Shown one piece after another: positions 22,455 to 32,679 of a DNA stretch of 64,000 nt; positions within the stretch are counted from its first letter, which is position 1; the number at the start of each line of letters is the position of its first letter. The DNA comes from Pedobacter sp. SL55 (GTDB taxonomy: Bacteria; Bacteroidota; Bacteroidia; Sphingobacteriales; Sphingobacteriaceae): the NCBI RefSeq assembly GCF_026625705.1, contig NZ_CP113059.1:1302001-1366000 (forward strand), read 5' to 3'. Under the pieces are notes generated by a model, which had not been told where the DNA came from, did not search any database, and saw nothing but the letters and a program-made list of their open reading frames with translations. The position numbers and the translations under genes are program-made.

Positions 22455-23159
22455 ATGAATACAACTCGTACAAAAATTTCTTTTAAAACATTATATGCAT
22501 TAGTTGCGATAGCAACCGTTACCTTACTTTCGGCATGTGGTAAAGGAGAAAACCAAGTAACAGAATATGGTTCTTTAAGTGTATACAACGCTTCGCCGAG
22601 TTCTACAACCTATGATGTTTACCTTAATAGTTCCAAGTTAAATAGCGCAGCATTGCCTTACGCTGGCGGTGTAAAATATGTTCAGCTTACTGCTGGAAGC
22701 TATGAAACCAAGTTTACCGTTGCTTCCGAAACGGCTTCGATTTATACTAAAACAGGTATTAATATTGCGAACAATGCTTTTTCTACTTTATACTTAACTG
22801 GTACTACGGGTAGTTTCGATGGCCTTTTGGTGGCTGATGAATTTGCAGGTGCGGCAACTGATAAAGCTCATGTGCGTTTCATTAACCTATCGCCAGATGC
22901 CCCGGCTTTAGATTTACGTATTAAAGATGCAACAAGCAACCTTACTTCTAACAAAGCTTACAAAACTAACAGTGGTTTTACAGCGGTAGATGCAGGAGCA
23001 AAAACTTTTGAGATTAAAGAAACCACTTCTGGTAATGTTAAAGCTACGGTTGATAGAACCCTAGTAAACGGAACTTTTTACACCATTATTGCTGGCGGAA
23101 AAATCACTCCAGGTACAAATGAAAGGGCTTTTAATGGGCAAATTATTCAGCATCAATAA
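22455..23159 (+). CDS. DUF4397-domain lipoprotein
   Basis: This 234-residue surface or periplasmic lipoprotein has a signal with lipobox TLLSAC (cysteine at about residue 28). Two DUF4397-like beta repeats follow. The first begins GSLSVYNASPSSTTYDVYLN and the second HVRFINLSPDAPALDLRI, which is the family hallmark (RxxNxSPDAPxxD). DUF4397 proteins are extracellular and of unknown function. It precedes the siderophore receptor in the same direction but has its own terminator (23241-23276), so it is probably its own unit. A second DUF4397 lipoprotein lies at 41814. Confidence 0.88.
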   Translation: MNTTRTKISFKTLYALVAIATVTLLSACGKGENQVTEYGSLSVYNASPSSTTYDVYLNSSKLNSAALPYAGGVKYVQLTAGSYETKFTVASETASIYTKTGINIANNAFSTLYLTGTTGSFDGLLVADEFAGAATDKAHVRFINLSPDAPALDLRIKDATSNLTSNKAYKTNSGFTAVDAGAKTFEIKETTSGNVKATVDRTLVNGTFYTIIAGGKITPGTNERAFNGQIIQHQ

Positions 23160-23240
23160 ATTAATAGCGTAAGGCTACACTGTTAACGTTGCTTTTTTAA
23201 ATCACTTTATACAATTAGCAAAACTTTTTGCTAATTACTC

Positions 23241-23276
23241 AATCCCAAGCAATTTTTTGTTTGGGATTTCTTTTTT
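23241..23276 (+). terminator. Intrinsic terminator
   Basis: AATCCCAA pairs with TTGGGATT around an 11-base loop and is followed by TTTCTTTTTT. Confidence 0.8.
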
Positions 23277-23378
23277 CACTACTTTTCTCAATTCTTATTT
23301 AGAATAATTAAAAATAATTTGGATGTCAGTAATTTCTGTTGTTAATTTGCGTCTTTAGAATTAATCCAAATAATAATA

Positions 23379-25784
23379 ATGAGTTTACGTTTACAACTTA
23401 CAGCAATGTTACTCTGCGTTTTTAGCCTATCAGCTTTTGCGCAAACAGGAACTATCAAAGGAAAAATTACCACCGCCGACGGCCAGCCTGCCGGATACAT
23501 TAGCGTTGGTTTAAAAAACAACAACCACAATACCCTTACCGATGATAATGGAAACTTTTCATTGAATAAAGTAAAGTCAGGCGATTATACCATACGTGTA
23601 AGTGCGGTAGGCATTAAATCGCAGGAAAAAAACATCAGTATTAAGGTAGGCGAAACCGCTACGGTTAACTTTAGCTTAACCGAAAACAATGAAGCTTTGA
23701 AAGAAGTAACCATTGCGGGTAAGAAAAATAAGTACAAAGTAAGTTTGCCATCGGCTTCGCTTAGGTTAAACGAACCATTGTTAGAAGCACCACAAAACAT
23801 ACAAACGGTTAGCGAACAACTTATCAAAGATCAGCAAATTATTAGCATGAGCGATGGTTTGATTAGAAACGTTAGTGGTGCTGCAAGGTCTGAGCACTGG
23901 GGAGATTTGTACACCAATATTAAAATGCGTGGTTCGCAAGTGCAAGCCATGCGTAATGGCTTCAACTTTGTAAATTCGTATTGGGGTCCACTAACCGAAG
24001 ACATGAGCTTTGTAGATCACATTGAGTTTGTAAAAGGTCCGGCTGGCTTTATGCTAAGCAACGGCGACCCAAGCGGCCTATACAATGTAGTAACCAAAAA
24101 ACCTACAGGTATTAACAAAGGAGAGGTTTCCTTTACTGTTGGCAGCTACGATTTGTATAGAACAGCTGTTGATTTCGATCATAAAATTACTGGTGATGGA
24201 AAGCTCTTGTTCAGGCTAAATGCCGCCGCACAAACTAAGGGTTCTTTTAGACCTTACGAGAAAAACGACCGCTATACTTTTGCTCCATCGTTAAGCTATC
24301 AATTAACCCGCAACACAAAAATTACTGCCGAGTATGCTTTGCAAAACGCAAAAATGACTGAAGTAGGTTCATACTATGTATTTAGTCCTAACGGATATGC
24401 CACCTTACCGAGAGATTTTACTTTAACTCAGCCGGGCGTACCAGATACTAGAATTAACGACCATAGTGCTTTTGTAAACGTACAACATAATTTTAGCGAT
24501 ACTTGGAAAGCAACTGCACAAGTAGCCTATTCTAAATACCTGCAAACTGGCTATAGCTCGTGGCCGTCGGCTGTAAATACCGATAACACTGTTATTAGAA
24601 ATGTAGGTATTTGGGATGCCGAAAGTTCCATGAAATTAGCCCAATTTTTTATCAACGGGCAAATGAAAACTGGAGGCATTGTGCACCGAATTTTAGCGGG
24701 ATTTGATGGTGGAAAGAAAGCATATATTGCAGATTGGGGCCAATCTCACGATTTAGATCTTGCCTCTGCTCCTTTTAACGTAAATAATCCAAATTACGGT
24801 TTTCCGGCAAATGGCTATCCTAATTTTGATAGAAGCCAGCCTTTACAAGTTAGAGGTGCAGCAAACAACATCGACCAAAAATACCTGAGTGCTTACCTAC
24901 AAGATGAGCTAGGTTTCTTTGAAAATAAATTGAGATTAACTTTAGCTGGTAGATACACTTACATTAACCAATCTGCTTACAGTGGCAAGCCAGAAACAGC
25001 TAAAAAAGTAACTCCTAGAGTTGGTTTAAGCTATTCTGTAGATAAAAATACTTCAGTTTATGCCGTGTACGACCAGTCTTTTTTACCGCAAACAGGTATT
25101 TTACGTAATGGAGATGAAAACCCACCGCTTACGGGAACCAATTACGAGGCGGGCATCAAAAAAGATTGGCTAGATGGCAGGTGGAACACCACCCTTTCTG
25201 TTTACCGAATTGTGAAGCAAAATGAATTGGGTCCAGATCCTTTTAGTACACCTAACGAAAACTTTAGCATTGTAATTGGCGAAAAAAGAGCCCAAGGTTT
25301 TGAATTTGATTTACGAGGCGAAATTACATCGGGCTTAAAATTAATTGCCAACTACGCCTACACCGACGGAAAAGTAACAGAAGTAAACCCTAGCGTAACT
25401 TGGATGGTAGTTGGCGACGCAGTTCCCGGCTTTTCTAAGCACACTTCTAATGCTTGGTTAAGTTATACGTTACAAAGTGGCGCATTGAAAGGCACGGGTA
25501 TTAACGCTGGTTTTACGCATTTAGCGGGCCGTGCCATGGGCACCTTTAGCGGCACCAACGAAGAACGCAACTTGCCTAACTATTTTAAAGTAGATGGTGG
25601 CTTGTTCTGGGAAAACAAAAGCTTAAGAATTAACGCCAATGTATTTAACGTGTTAGACAAATATCTATTTACTGGCGCTTATTATACCGGTTACTGGAAC
25701 GCCCCAAATTACGATTTAGGCGTGTACTCTTGGCAAGCCGAAGCACCTAGAAACTACCGTTTAAGCATAGCTTATAAATTTTAA
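23379..25784 (+). CDS. TonB-dependent siderophore receptor
   Basis: This 801-residue outer-membrane receptor has a signal peptide ending SLSAFAQ. A CarboxypepD_reg-like domain fills about residues 25-110 (GTIKGKITTADGQPAGYISV). A plug domain spans about 125-240 (LNEPLLEAPQNIQTVSEQLI, and FVKGPAGFMLSNGDPSGLYN, typical of ferric-siderophore receptors). A 22-strand barrel ends in aromatic YRLSIAYKF. The PAGFMLSNGDPSGLYNVVTK pattern is that of the FpvA/FhuE/FoxA group. The PepSY protein just downstream supports a role in ferric-siderophore uptake, with iron released by reduction. A strong hairpin follows, so read-through into the next gene may be limited. Confidence 0.92.
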   Translation: MSLRLQLTAMLLCVFSLSAFAQTGTIKGKITTADGQPAGYISVGLKNNNHNTLTDDNGNFSLNKVKSGDYTIRVSAVGIKSQEKNISIKVGETATVNFSLTENNEALKEVTIAGKKNKYKVSLPSASLRLNEPLLEAPQNIQTVSEQLIKDQQIISMSDGLIRNVSGAARSEHWGDLYTNIKMRGSQVQAMRNGFNFVNSYWGPLTEDMSFVDHIEFVKGPAGFMLSNGDPSGLYNVVTKKPTGINKGEVSFTVGSYDLYRTAVDFDHKITGDGKLLFRLNAAAQTKGSFRPYEKNDRYTFAPSLSYQLTRNTKITAEYALQNAKMTEVGSYYVFSPNGYATLPRDFTLTQPGVPDTRINDHSAFVNVQHNFSDTWKATAQVAYSKYLQTGYSSWPSAVNTDNTVIRNVGIWDAESSMKLAQFFINGQMKTGGIVHRILAGFDGGKKAYIADWGQSHDLDLASAPFNVNNPNYGFPANGYPNFDRSQPLQVRGAANNIDQKYLSAYLQDELGFFENKLRLTLAGRYTYINQSAYSGKPETAKKVTPRVGLSYSVDKNTSVYAVYDQSFLPQTGILRNGDENPPLTGTNYEAGIKKDWLDGRWNTTLSVYRIVKQNELGPDPFSTPNENFSIVIGEKRAQGFEFDLRGEITSGLKLIANYAYTDGKVTEVNPSVTWMVVGDAVPGFSKHTSNAWLSYTLQSGALKGTGINAGFTHLAGRAMGTFSGTNEERNLPNYFKVDGGLFWENKSLRINANVFNVLDKYLFTGAYYTGYWNAPNYDLGVYSWQAEAPRNYRLSIAYKF

Positions 25785-25801
25785 TTAAACAACTAATTTT
25801 T

Positions 25802-25833
25802 AAACCAATTGGCCTATAACGCCAATTGGTTTT
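25802..25833 (+). terminator. Strong hairpin terminator between receptor and PepSY genes
   Basis: AAACCAATTGGC pairs perfectly with GCCAATTGGTTT, followed by T residues. It also argues against the start codon at 25809, which lies inside it. Confidence 0.8.
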
Positions 25834-25853
25834 TGCCGTTAAAAAGAATAGAG

Positions 25854-27044
25854 ATGGGGTTTAAAAAACCGATAAAAAAGAAAAGCACATTCAAATATTG
25901 GATAGGTCAGCTGCATTTATGGCTAGGTCTAATATCAGGCTTATTTGTATTGTTTTTGGGCCTAACGGGATGCATTTTAGCTTTCCAACGGGAGATAGAG
26001 GATGCCGTACAAACTTATCGGTTTACCGAAACCCAAAACAAACCACTTTTGGCACCAACGCAACTCAAAGCAATTGCAGATAAGGCCCTACCCAACAAAC
26101 ATGCGCATAGCGTAACTTACCAGCCTGGCCGTACTACGCAAGTGGTTTATTACGATTTGGTAGCCGATTACTACTACATTGTTTTCGTAAACCAATACAC
26201 GGGCAAAGTTCTAAAAGTAAAGAACATGGATGAAGATTTTTTTAGGATCATCATTATGGGGCATTATTACCTATGGCTACCGCCAGAAATTGGCCAGCCT
26301 ATTTTAACCACGGCAACCATGATGTTTGTTTTTTTACTCATTTCTGGGTTGGTTTTATGGTGGCCAAAAAGCAAAGCCGCCAGAAAGCAACGTTTTACCG
26401 TAAAATTGAAATCTAAATGGCGTAGGTTAAATTACGATTTGCATAATGTTTTAGGCTTTTACATTACCTTTATTGCTATCTTCATTGGTCTAACAGGCAT
26501 GGTAATGGGCTTTCAATGGTTTGCTAAGTCTGTGTACTGGGTAAGCTCTGGGGGTAAAACCATGACCGAATGGGAGGAAACCTACTCAGACACTACATCC
26601 CTTACCAAGTTAAGTACAAATGCGGCTGCGGCCGATCTACTTTGGGCTAAGTTTTTGAAGGAAGATCCTAAGTTTAAAGGAAGTTTGGATGTACACGTAC
26701 CCGAAGATGAGAAAGGCGCTGTAGAAATTGCCAAAAATCCAGACCCAAACACCTACTGGAAAGCAGATTACCGTTATTTCGACCAGCATACCTTGAAAGA
26801 AATTGAGGTAAAACATCAATTCGGCAAATTTGCCAACGCTACCGTAGCCGATAAGATCATCAGGATGAATTACGATATCCACGTTGGTGCAATTGCGGGC
26901 TTACCCGGAAAAATCATTGCTTTTATTGCCAGCTTAATTGCGGCAAGTATGCCCGTAACTGGGGTAATTATTTGGATAGGACGTAAGAAGAAAAAAAGAG
27001 CGAAGATTTCGCCAGCAACTGCAATACAACCACAATTTCAGTAA
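25854..27044 (+). CDS. PepSY-associated transmembrane protein, likely siderophore-iron reductase
   Basis: This 396-residue inner-membrane protein of the PepSY-TM family has four membrane helices. They lie at about residues 17-40 (LWLGLISGLFVLFLGLTGCI), 150-172 (TTATMMFVFLLISGLVLWWP), 200-225 (NVLGFYITFIAIFIGLTGMV) and 355-380. Conserved histidines in QLHLWLGL, LHNVLGF and DIHVGAI are likely haem ligands. The ATG at 25854 opens directly with MGFKKPIKKKS and is preferred over 25809. Family members next to TonB receptors act in reducing or processing ferric siderophores, so a joint iron-uptake role with the receptor is inferred. Confidence 0.85.
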   Translation: MGFKKPIKKKSTFKYWIGQLHLWLGLISGLFVLFLGLTGCILAFQREIEDAVQTYRFTETQNKPLLAPTQLKAIADKALPNKHAHSVTYQPGRTTQVVYYDLVADYYYIVFVNQYTGKVLKVKNMDEDFFRIIIMGHYYLWLPPEIGQPILTTATMMFVFLLISGLVLWWPKSKAARKQRFTVKLKSKWRRLNYDLHNVLGFYITFIAIFIGLTGMVMGFQWFAKSVYWVSSGGKTMTEWEETYSDTTSLTKLSTNAAAADLLWAKFLKEDPKFKGSLDVHVPEDEKGAVEIAKNPDPNTYWKADYRYFDQHTLKEIEVKHQFGKFANATVADKIIRMNYDIHVGAIAGLPGKIIAFIASLIAASMPVTGVIIWIGRKKKKRAKISPATAIQPQFQ

Positions 27045-27095
27045 AAGTGCTTTTTGGCCACAATTTTATATCTTGTGGCACAAAGCATTTTTAGT

Positions 27096-28248
27096 ATGTA
27101 CCGTTTTTCTATCTTATTTATATTTTTCATTTCTGCAAGTTTTAATGTAGCGGCACAAGATTTGGTTGATGCCAAAAAAGCCATCAAAACCTTAACCTCT
27201 AAAAAATATTGGGGTAGGGGCTACACTAAAAACGGCATGGCTAAAGCGGCTAATTTTATTGAGAATAAAATGAAGAGCTTTGGCTTATCTCCTTTAACCG
27301 AAGCTGGTTTTAAGCAATATTTCAATTTCTCTGCAAACACTTTTCCTTCAAAAATGGAATTGAAAATAAATGGCAAAAAATTAAGGCCGGGAAAAGATTT
27401 TATTGTACACCAAGCTAGCAAAGGCGTTAACACCAGTGATAGTTTAACCCGTAAAGATAGTGTTACCTACGCTAATAAAAATGGTGGTGTTGTGGTAGGC
27501 TTGGCACCTAAGCTAACGTGGTCTGCTTCGCAAAAAGTGCTAGATTATACGGTTATCGAGGTGGCTAAAAGAACGGATGTTCCCATTCTAAAAAAGATTG
27601 ATGTTCATATTGAAAATGAATTTGTTACAAATTTTACCGCAGCTAACGTTATGGCTATGGTTAAAGGAACTACCAAACCAGATTCGGTAATTGTATTTAC
27701 AGCACACTACGATCATTTAGGTGGCATGGGAAATAAAACCTACTTTCCGGGAGCTAACGACAATGCAAGTGGTGTGGCCATGCTGCTTGATTTGGCAAAG
27801 TATTACGCTAAAAACCCACCAAAGTACAGCGTTGTCTTTATCGCTTTCGCCGCCGAAGAAATTGGCTTGTTAGGTTCGAAAATACTTTACAGAACATCCT
27901 TTATTTCCACTTAAAAACATTCGCTTTTTGTGGAATTTAGATTTATTGGGAAATGGCGATGCTGGTGCGACAGTAGTTAACGCCACCGTTTATCCAGATG
28001 AATTTGCGCTGCTTAATAAAATTAACAACCAACAGAAATTAATTTCTAAAATAAACTCAAGAGGTAAGGCAGCCAATAGCGATCACTATTATTTTACAGA
28101 AAAAGGTGTGCCAGCGTTTTTCTTATATACACAAGGTGGAATAAGTGCCTACCATGATGTGTATGATATGGCGGCCACACTCCCTTTAACAGCATATCAA
28201 AATTTATTTAAACTTTTTGTAGCATTTAATTTTGAGCTAACTAAGTAG
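27096..28248 (+). pseudogene. M28-family metallopeptidase, broken by a one-base frameshift
   Basis: This secreted zinc aminopeptidase-like gene has a signal peptide (FSILFIFFISASFNVAAQ) and M28 ligands. The first part holds TAHYDHLGG (His and Asp), PGANDNASGVAML (bridging Asp) and FAAEEIGLLGSK (catalytic Glu and ligand Glu). The second part holds WNLDLLGN (Asp) and SAYHDVYD (His). The frame breaks at the four-A run 27879-27882. Removing one A restores GSKYFTEHPLFPLKNIRFLW and a continuous 383-residue protein. The reading as two genes (to 27914 and from 27928) is an effect of that break. Either a sequence error or a recent pseudogene; both halves are otherwise well preserved. Confidence 0.85.
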
Positions 28249-28250
28249 CA

Positions 28251-28288
28251 AAAAAAGGGGATGTTTTAACAAAACATCCCCTTTTTAA
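28251..28288. terminator. Bidirectional terminator between convergent genes
   Basis: AAAAAGGGGATGTTTT and its reverse complement flank AAC, with A and T runs on either side, serving both the M28 and M16 genes. Confidence 0.9.
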
Positions 28289-28303
28289 TAGCAGGTTAAA
28301 CCA

Positions 28304-31164
28304 CTAATTTTCTGGTAATAAAACCAAACGGATGTAGTTGTCGCCGTTTAAGTATTTTTTAGCTGCGGTTTTTGTAGCATCAACAGTTACGCCGTTAATG
28401 CGTGAAGTATTGTCTAACACTTGCTCTACGTTGTCGTTGTATTTTAGGCGGTTAGTTAAATAACCTAACCAGTAACCATTTTCGCGAAGACTTAGTTCTT
28501 GTTGTCTTAACTCTTCAGATTTGAATTTCTGTAGGTCTTCTGCAGTTACGCCATTGTTTTTAAAGGTGTTCACTTCTTCCAAGGCAGCATTAATTAGCTT
28601 CTCGGCATTAGCTTTAGCACAGTTAAAAGAAATGGTAAAATAATAGTGAGCCGTTGGATTTTTTTGTACACTTAAAGAAACGCCCGGGCTATAAACACCA
28701 CTTTCTTTCTCACGCAAACGCTCGGTAATTTTGATATCCAATGCAGCTTTTAATGCATCTAACATTACGTTGTTTTCTGCATTATACGTATAATCGTCGT
28801 GGAAAACCAACTGTACAGAAACTTTGTCTTCTAAACCTTTTTTAACGGTTTTGCTTACTTTGCCTTTTGGAGGATTAACTCCATTGTCTACATAATTTTC
28901 GTTTTTATTTAACGAAGGCAAGCTTGCCAAATAGGTTGTAATTAAAGGTTTGATTTTTTCTACATCAAAATTACCTACGAAAACAAAGGTTTGTCCGCTT
29001 GCATCAGCAAAACGATCTTTATAGAAAGCATAAGCTTTATCGATGTTGATTTTGTCGATATCAGCTAGTGTAGTTGGCATCCCACGTTTGTGGTAATTGG
29101 CCATTACCGCTTGTACAGTATCTGCAAAAACGCTGCTTGGGTTACTGCCTTTATTAGCGGTAATTACTTTAAAATCGCTCACGTTTTTGTTGAAAATATC
29201 AGCGTCTTTGCGTGGATTTGTAGCACGGGCATAAATCAATTGGAATGCTGTTTCTAAGTCTTTAGGAGAAGCATTTCCAGAAAAACCCTGATACAAATCG
29301 TCTATATAAGCACCTACCGCAGCATTTTTGCCAGCTAAGCATTTAGATAATTGCGTTGGATTGTAATCTCCAACACCACTTTGTGCAATCAAGTTCGCAT
29401 TTTCGGCAGAGATAAAATCATCATTACTAGCTAAAGAAGCTCCACCTTTTGCAAATGAAGTAAATATCACTTGGTCATTTTTAAAATCGGTAGGTTTTAA
29501 CACTACTTTAACGCCGTTGCTCAAGGTTAGTGTGGTAATACCCACTTTATCGTTTTTGGTTTCGCTTACAATGGTTCCTGCTTTTGGAGCCTGTGCTATC
29601 AGCGGTTTGTTTACGGTATTGTCTACATACGGAGTTACGCCATTGCCCGCATTTTTTAGCGCAGCTAAGAATGCAGCCTCGCTAGGCAGGTTTGCTTTTT
29701 CTTTTTCTGGTGCTTGTACTACTAAAATTTGGTTGTTTTTGGTTACCATGGCTTTAGCAGCGGCATTTACATCAGCTAAAGAAATGCTTTGTAACAACTT
29801 TTTGTTTAGCTCATAGCTGTACTCCTCAGATGGAATTGCCGAGCCAATTAAGAAGTTGTTTAAATACTGTTGTACATAAGCACTAGATTTGGTTTTGTCT
29901 TTTTCTTTGAACTGCTTTTCGTTGCTAGCCTCCATTTTTTTCTTTACGGTTTCTAGCTCGCCAGCGGTGAAGCCAAATTTAGCCATACGCTCGTTTTCTG
30001 CTACAGCCGCTACCAAAGCTTTTTCGAGCTCGGCACCTGTTTTGGCTACTGCTACGGTTTGTAGGGCGTTCATATCCCAAATCATACCGCCTTGGTACGG
30101 GCCATAACCACTTTGGGCAAATAAAAATGGCGCATTGCCTTTCTGCATAATTTCTGCAATACGGGCTGCCAACATATTGTTTACCATGTTTTGCACCATT
30201 TGTAGCTTATAATCGGCTTCGGTTTTTACAGGCCCTTGTTTTTGCTTGTAAATTAGCTGGGCTACGTTGTAAGGTTGCTCTGGGTCGGTAGCAATTTTAA
30301 CCAAAGGCTGTGCATTGTCTGGAATGCTGTAATAAGTTCTTGGTTTTTCATTGGCCGGGTTTTTCAACTCAGAGAAATTAGCGATAATTAGTTTCTCTAC
30401 TTCGTTTACATCAAAATCGCCAACGGCAATAACCGTTTGTAGGTTAGGGCGGTACCAGTCTTTGTAAAAGTTACGGATTTTATCGTGTGTAAATTTCTGT
30501 AATAAATCTACATCCCCAATCGGAATGCGTTTAGCATAACGCGAATCGCCTAGTAAAAAGGCAGCAATTGCTTGCTTATTCGTTGCTGTGCATTTTTACC
30601 ACGTTGACGGTCTTCCTCAATAATTACACCACGTTCGTTGTCAATTTCTGCGCCATCCATGCTTACTTTGCCTGCCCAGTTAGCTAAAATCTTGAAGCCT
30701 GTTTTAAAAACTTCGGCACTATCTGTAGGAATTGGCAATTGGTATACCGTTTGGTTAAAGCCGGTATAAGCATTTAGGTCTGCCCCAAAACGTACGCCCG
30801 CTTTTTGCAAGTAACTAATGATTTCGTTTTTAGGAAAGTCTTTGGTGCCGTTAAAAGCCATGTGCTCTGTAAAGTGCGCTAATCCTAATTGTTCTTCATT
30901 TTCCATTAAAGAACCAATTTTGTTTCCTAAATAAAGTTCGGCCCTGTTTTTAGGCTCCACATTTTTGCGGATGTAGTACACCAAGCCGTTAGGTAGTTTA
31001 CCAATTTTAACATTAGGGTCTGTTGGTAATGCTTGGCTTGCGCTAGGTTTAGCAGTCGTTTTAACCGTTGTAGCTTTAACTGGAGCTTTTTTCTGCGCCA
31101 TTGCTGGTTGTGCCAACACGATAGAAAGAGCTCCAACAGCAAGTAAATGCAAATTTTTCTTCAT
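28304..31164 (-). pseudogene. M16-family zinc peptidase (insulinase/PqqL-like), broken by a one-base frameshift
   Basis: This exported peptidase has two M16 halves. The signal peptide is LLAVGALSIVLAQPAMAQ. The inverted zinc motif HFTEHMAFNGTKDFPKNE (HxxEH) is at about residue 93 and the further Glu in NERGVIIEED. The second half carries PANEKPRTYY, LANVNAAAKAMVTKN-like segments and a C-terminal inactive M16 domain. The frame breaks at the A5 run 30555-30559. Adding one A (a T on the coding strand) gives ...LPFLLGDSRYAKRIPIGDVD and a 953-residue protein of normal length. The two apparent genes (30550-31164 and 28304-30367) are one. Role: periplasmic peptide degradation. Confidence 0.87.
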
Positions 31165-31224
31165 TTTATAAATTTAGTTAGAGGTAAATGTTTGTTTTTA
31201 GATTGTATTCTTTGTTTAAAGTTA

Positions 31225-31345
31225 CAAATAGATTTGAGTATTGAGCATTGAGATTTGAGAACAAGGTTTAGGGTAGTATAGGAGCGTAAATGTGCTTGCT
31301 ACAGCTTTAGTTCTTTAATCTTTGCTCTTTAATCTTTGCTCCTTA
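31225..31345. repeat. Quasi-periodic AT-rich repeats between two genes
   Basis: GAGTATTGAGCATTGAGATTTGAG-like units (about 31231-31255) and TTTAATCTTTGCTCTTTAATC-like units (about 31313-31345) lie in opposite halves of the interval. The second type recurs inverted at about 21652. They resemble in style the ends of the four-helix-bundle cassettes. Confidence 0.5.
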
Positions 31346-31352
31346 ATCCTAA

Positions 31353-32509
31353 TTACACCTTAATAATGATATTCCTTTTGTACATTACCCAAAGTATCAC
31401 ATACCAAAACAGCACAAAGGCAACGGCATAAGCCAAAGAAGCATTTAGCGGGTTGGCAAAGTTATTGGCAAATAAGGCTTTGTTCACGTAGCTTAGCGCA
31501 CCTACTTTTTCTCCTTCAAAATCAATCTTAATCATGTTTAGCAAACGCGGCATCAAGCCTGATAAAAAGAAAACAGTAATGGCGTTTACCCCATAAACTA
31601 CAAAAGGTTTGGTAAAACGATTGTACTGGTTCACATCTATCAGCCAATAAGATAAAGCTAAAATAACGGTTGCCAAGCCACCCGTGTAAAGCACATAAGA
31701 ACTGGTCCATAATGCCTTGTTAATAGGAAATTGGAGGTCCCAAAGTAGGCCACCCATAAACATTAATGTACCAGCCGAAAACAGCCAGGCTATTTTAGTA
31801 GCTGGTTCTATGGTTTTCTTTTTAAGATAAGTGCCAACCAACACACCAATTAAGCAGGTGCCAATAGCTGGCAGGGTGCTTAAAATCCCTTCAGGGTCCC
31901 AAGTTTTAGCAGCTTTCCATAAATGTGCTTCTGTTAAGATGGTTCTATCTAACCAAGCCCCTAAATCGGTTCCTTTTTCTAAGTTGGCAGGACCAAAACC
32001 TGGTACAGGAACAAAATTCATTAAAGCCCAATAGCCAAAAAGTAAAACCACAATGGTTTGGAACAACCTTTTATCGCTCAGCTTTAAAAATAGGATAGAT
32101 GAAATTAAGAATACTACCGAAATTCTTTGCAGTACGCCAGGTATCCTTACTGTTTTCAGAGCTTCAATAAAATCGAAATCACTAAAATTCCTTGGAAAAA
32201 AGGCTAAAATAAACCCTAGAAAAAAAGGGTAAATGCTCTTTTTGAGGCTTTTAAAATCGTTTTTCCGTGTGCCGCATTATCTTCTCGCTTACTGCCCATA
32301 GCGTAGGCAATAGATACGCCAACAATAAACAAAAAGAAAGGAAAAACAAGGTCGGTTGGGGTACAGCCATTCCATTCGGCGTGTGCTAAAGGTGGGTAAA
32401 TGTGCCCCCAGCTTCCTGGATTGTTTACCAATATCATGGCGGCTACGGTTAAACCCCTAAAAAAATCTAGTGAAAGGAGGCGTTGAGAGCGATTTGGTTT
32501 GGTTTGCAT
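31353..32509 (-). pseudogene. Multipass membrane acyltransferase (HGSNAT/DUF5009-like), broken by a one-base frameshift
   Basis: The protein belongs to the group related to heparan-alpha-glucosaminide N-acetyltransferase. RLLSLDFFRGLTVAAMILVN is at the N-terminus with the family Asp, NPGSWGHIYPPLAHAEWNGC carries a conserved His, and PTDLVFPFFLFIVGVSIAY is the first helix pair. About nine membrane helices follow. The frame breaks in the A7 run 32220-32226. One extra A restores TLFFLGFILAFFPRNFSDFD and a 385-residue protein. Family members move acetyl groups across a membrane to amino sugars, which fits the NagB/PIG-L and AnmK genes next door. Otherwise intact, so sequence error is likely. Confidence 0.85.
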
Positions 32510-32590
32510 GGTGTGTAAAATAAAAATATCTTCTATCTATTAGTTTGTTACGCTAAAGATAGAAGATAAATTTTAGTTCCTTACCTAGTT

Positions 32591-32669
32591 CGTCATCCCA
32601 AATTTATTTTGGGGTCGTAATGCGGTAAATTATATCGCTTTAGGATTCCCGCCTACGCGGGAATGACGA
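32591..32669. repeat. Inverted pair of CGTCA-hairpin-TC elements with two different stems
   Basis: The plus-strand copy 32591-32616 has stem TCCCAA/TTGGGG around the usual ATTTATT loop. The minus-strand copy 32644-32669 has stem TTCCCGC/GCGGGAA. The pair lies inward-facing between NagB/PIG-L and the acyltransferase gene. Confidence 0.8.
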
Positions 32670-32679
32670 TTAATAAGGC